This document shows, one piece after another, positions 32,021 to 32,062 of a DNA stretch of 32,062 nt; within the stretch, counting starts at the first letter, position 1, and each line of letters starts with the position of its first letter. Origin of the DNA: Alkaliphilus peptidifermentans DSM 18978. Lineage in GTDB: Bacteria > Bacillota > Clostridia > Peptostreptococcales > Natronincolaceae. Made by a program: the position numbers and the translations under genes. The notes under the pieces were generated by a model, which was not told where the DNA came from, did not search any database, and worked only from the letters and a program-made list of their open reading frames with translations. The stretch is taken from assembly GCF_900101495.1 (NCBI RefSeq), contig NZ_FMUS01000010.1:104041-136102 (forward strand), in the 5' to 3' direction.

Positions 32021-32062
32021 ACTCCTCTAATATTATATTAAAATTGAGACATAGGGGTATAA

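Overview
The window is AT-rich DNA from an endospore-forming member of the Clostridia. The evidence is the combination of bacilliform ribosome-binding sites, many TTG and GTG starts, YheC/YheD-type spore-coat ATP-grasp proteins, collagen-like spore-surface proteins, CAP (YkwD-like) secreted proteins, an iscR-nifS-nifU cluster and a T-box-controlled alaS. The gene families would fit an Alkaliphilus-like genus, but that is a guess from memory and not from a search.

Region 1 (1-10.6 kb) looks like a spore-surface glycoprotein locus. Two tandem genes on the minus strand encode collagen-like proteins with almost the same N-terminal domain; the first runs off the left edge. Divergent from them is a plus-strand operon: an LpxA-fold N-acetyltransferase, a Gfo/Idh/MocA dehydrogenase, a CgeB-like glycosyltransferase, an NDP-sugar epimerase, a second glycosyltransferase and a small DNRLRE-like protein. 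Converging on it are a UDP-GlcNAc 6-dehydrogenase and a DegT/DnrJ aminotransferase. Together the four sugar-nucleotide enzymes match the WbpA-WbpB-WbpE-WbpD route to UDP-2,3-diacetamido-2,3-dideoxyglucuronate. The operon and both collagen genes have sequences that match the mother-cell sigma-K promoter pattern (AC, 16-17 bp, CATAnnnTA).

Region 2 (10.8-24 kb) carries more spore-envelope-type genes: two tandem YheC/D ATP-grasp proteins, a protein with a possible degenerate amidase fold, two CAP-domain exported proteins, three tandem small proteins that look like heavy-metal-associated domains without the CxxC, two related Cys-containing coat-like proteins, a beta-propeller/coiled-coil protein, a DUF3343-like protein with a sigma-K-like promoter, and rmlD. 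The housekeeping ATPase gene rarA sits in the middle.

Region 3 (24.3 kb to the end) is housekeeping: iscR, nifS and iscU (Fe-S assembly, with an IscR-box-like promoter), a PRC-barrel protein, a small YtxH-like protein, an AI-2E-family permease, and alaS behind a T-box with a GCA (Ala) specifier. The rarA ... Rrf2 regulator-cysteine desulfurase ... permease-alaS order resembles the corresponding Bacillus subtilis region (rarA-cymR-iscS ... yrrI ... alaS), here with spore-type genes between rarA and iscR.

Two dispersed repeat types are visible between genes: a palindromic element next to terminators (full copies near 24.1 kb and 32.0 kb, fragments near 14.76 and 17.65 kb), and arrays of a 7-bp GAGTTAA/GAATTAA unit after the permease gene and after alaS.
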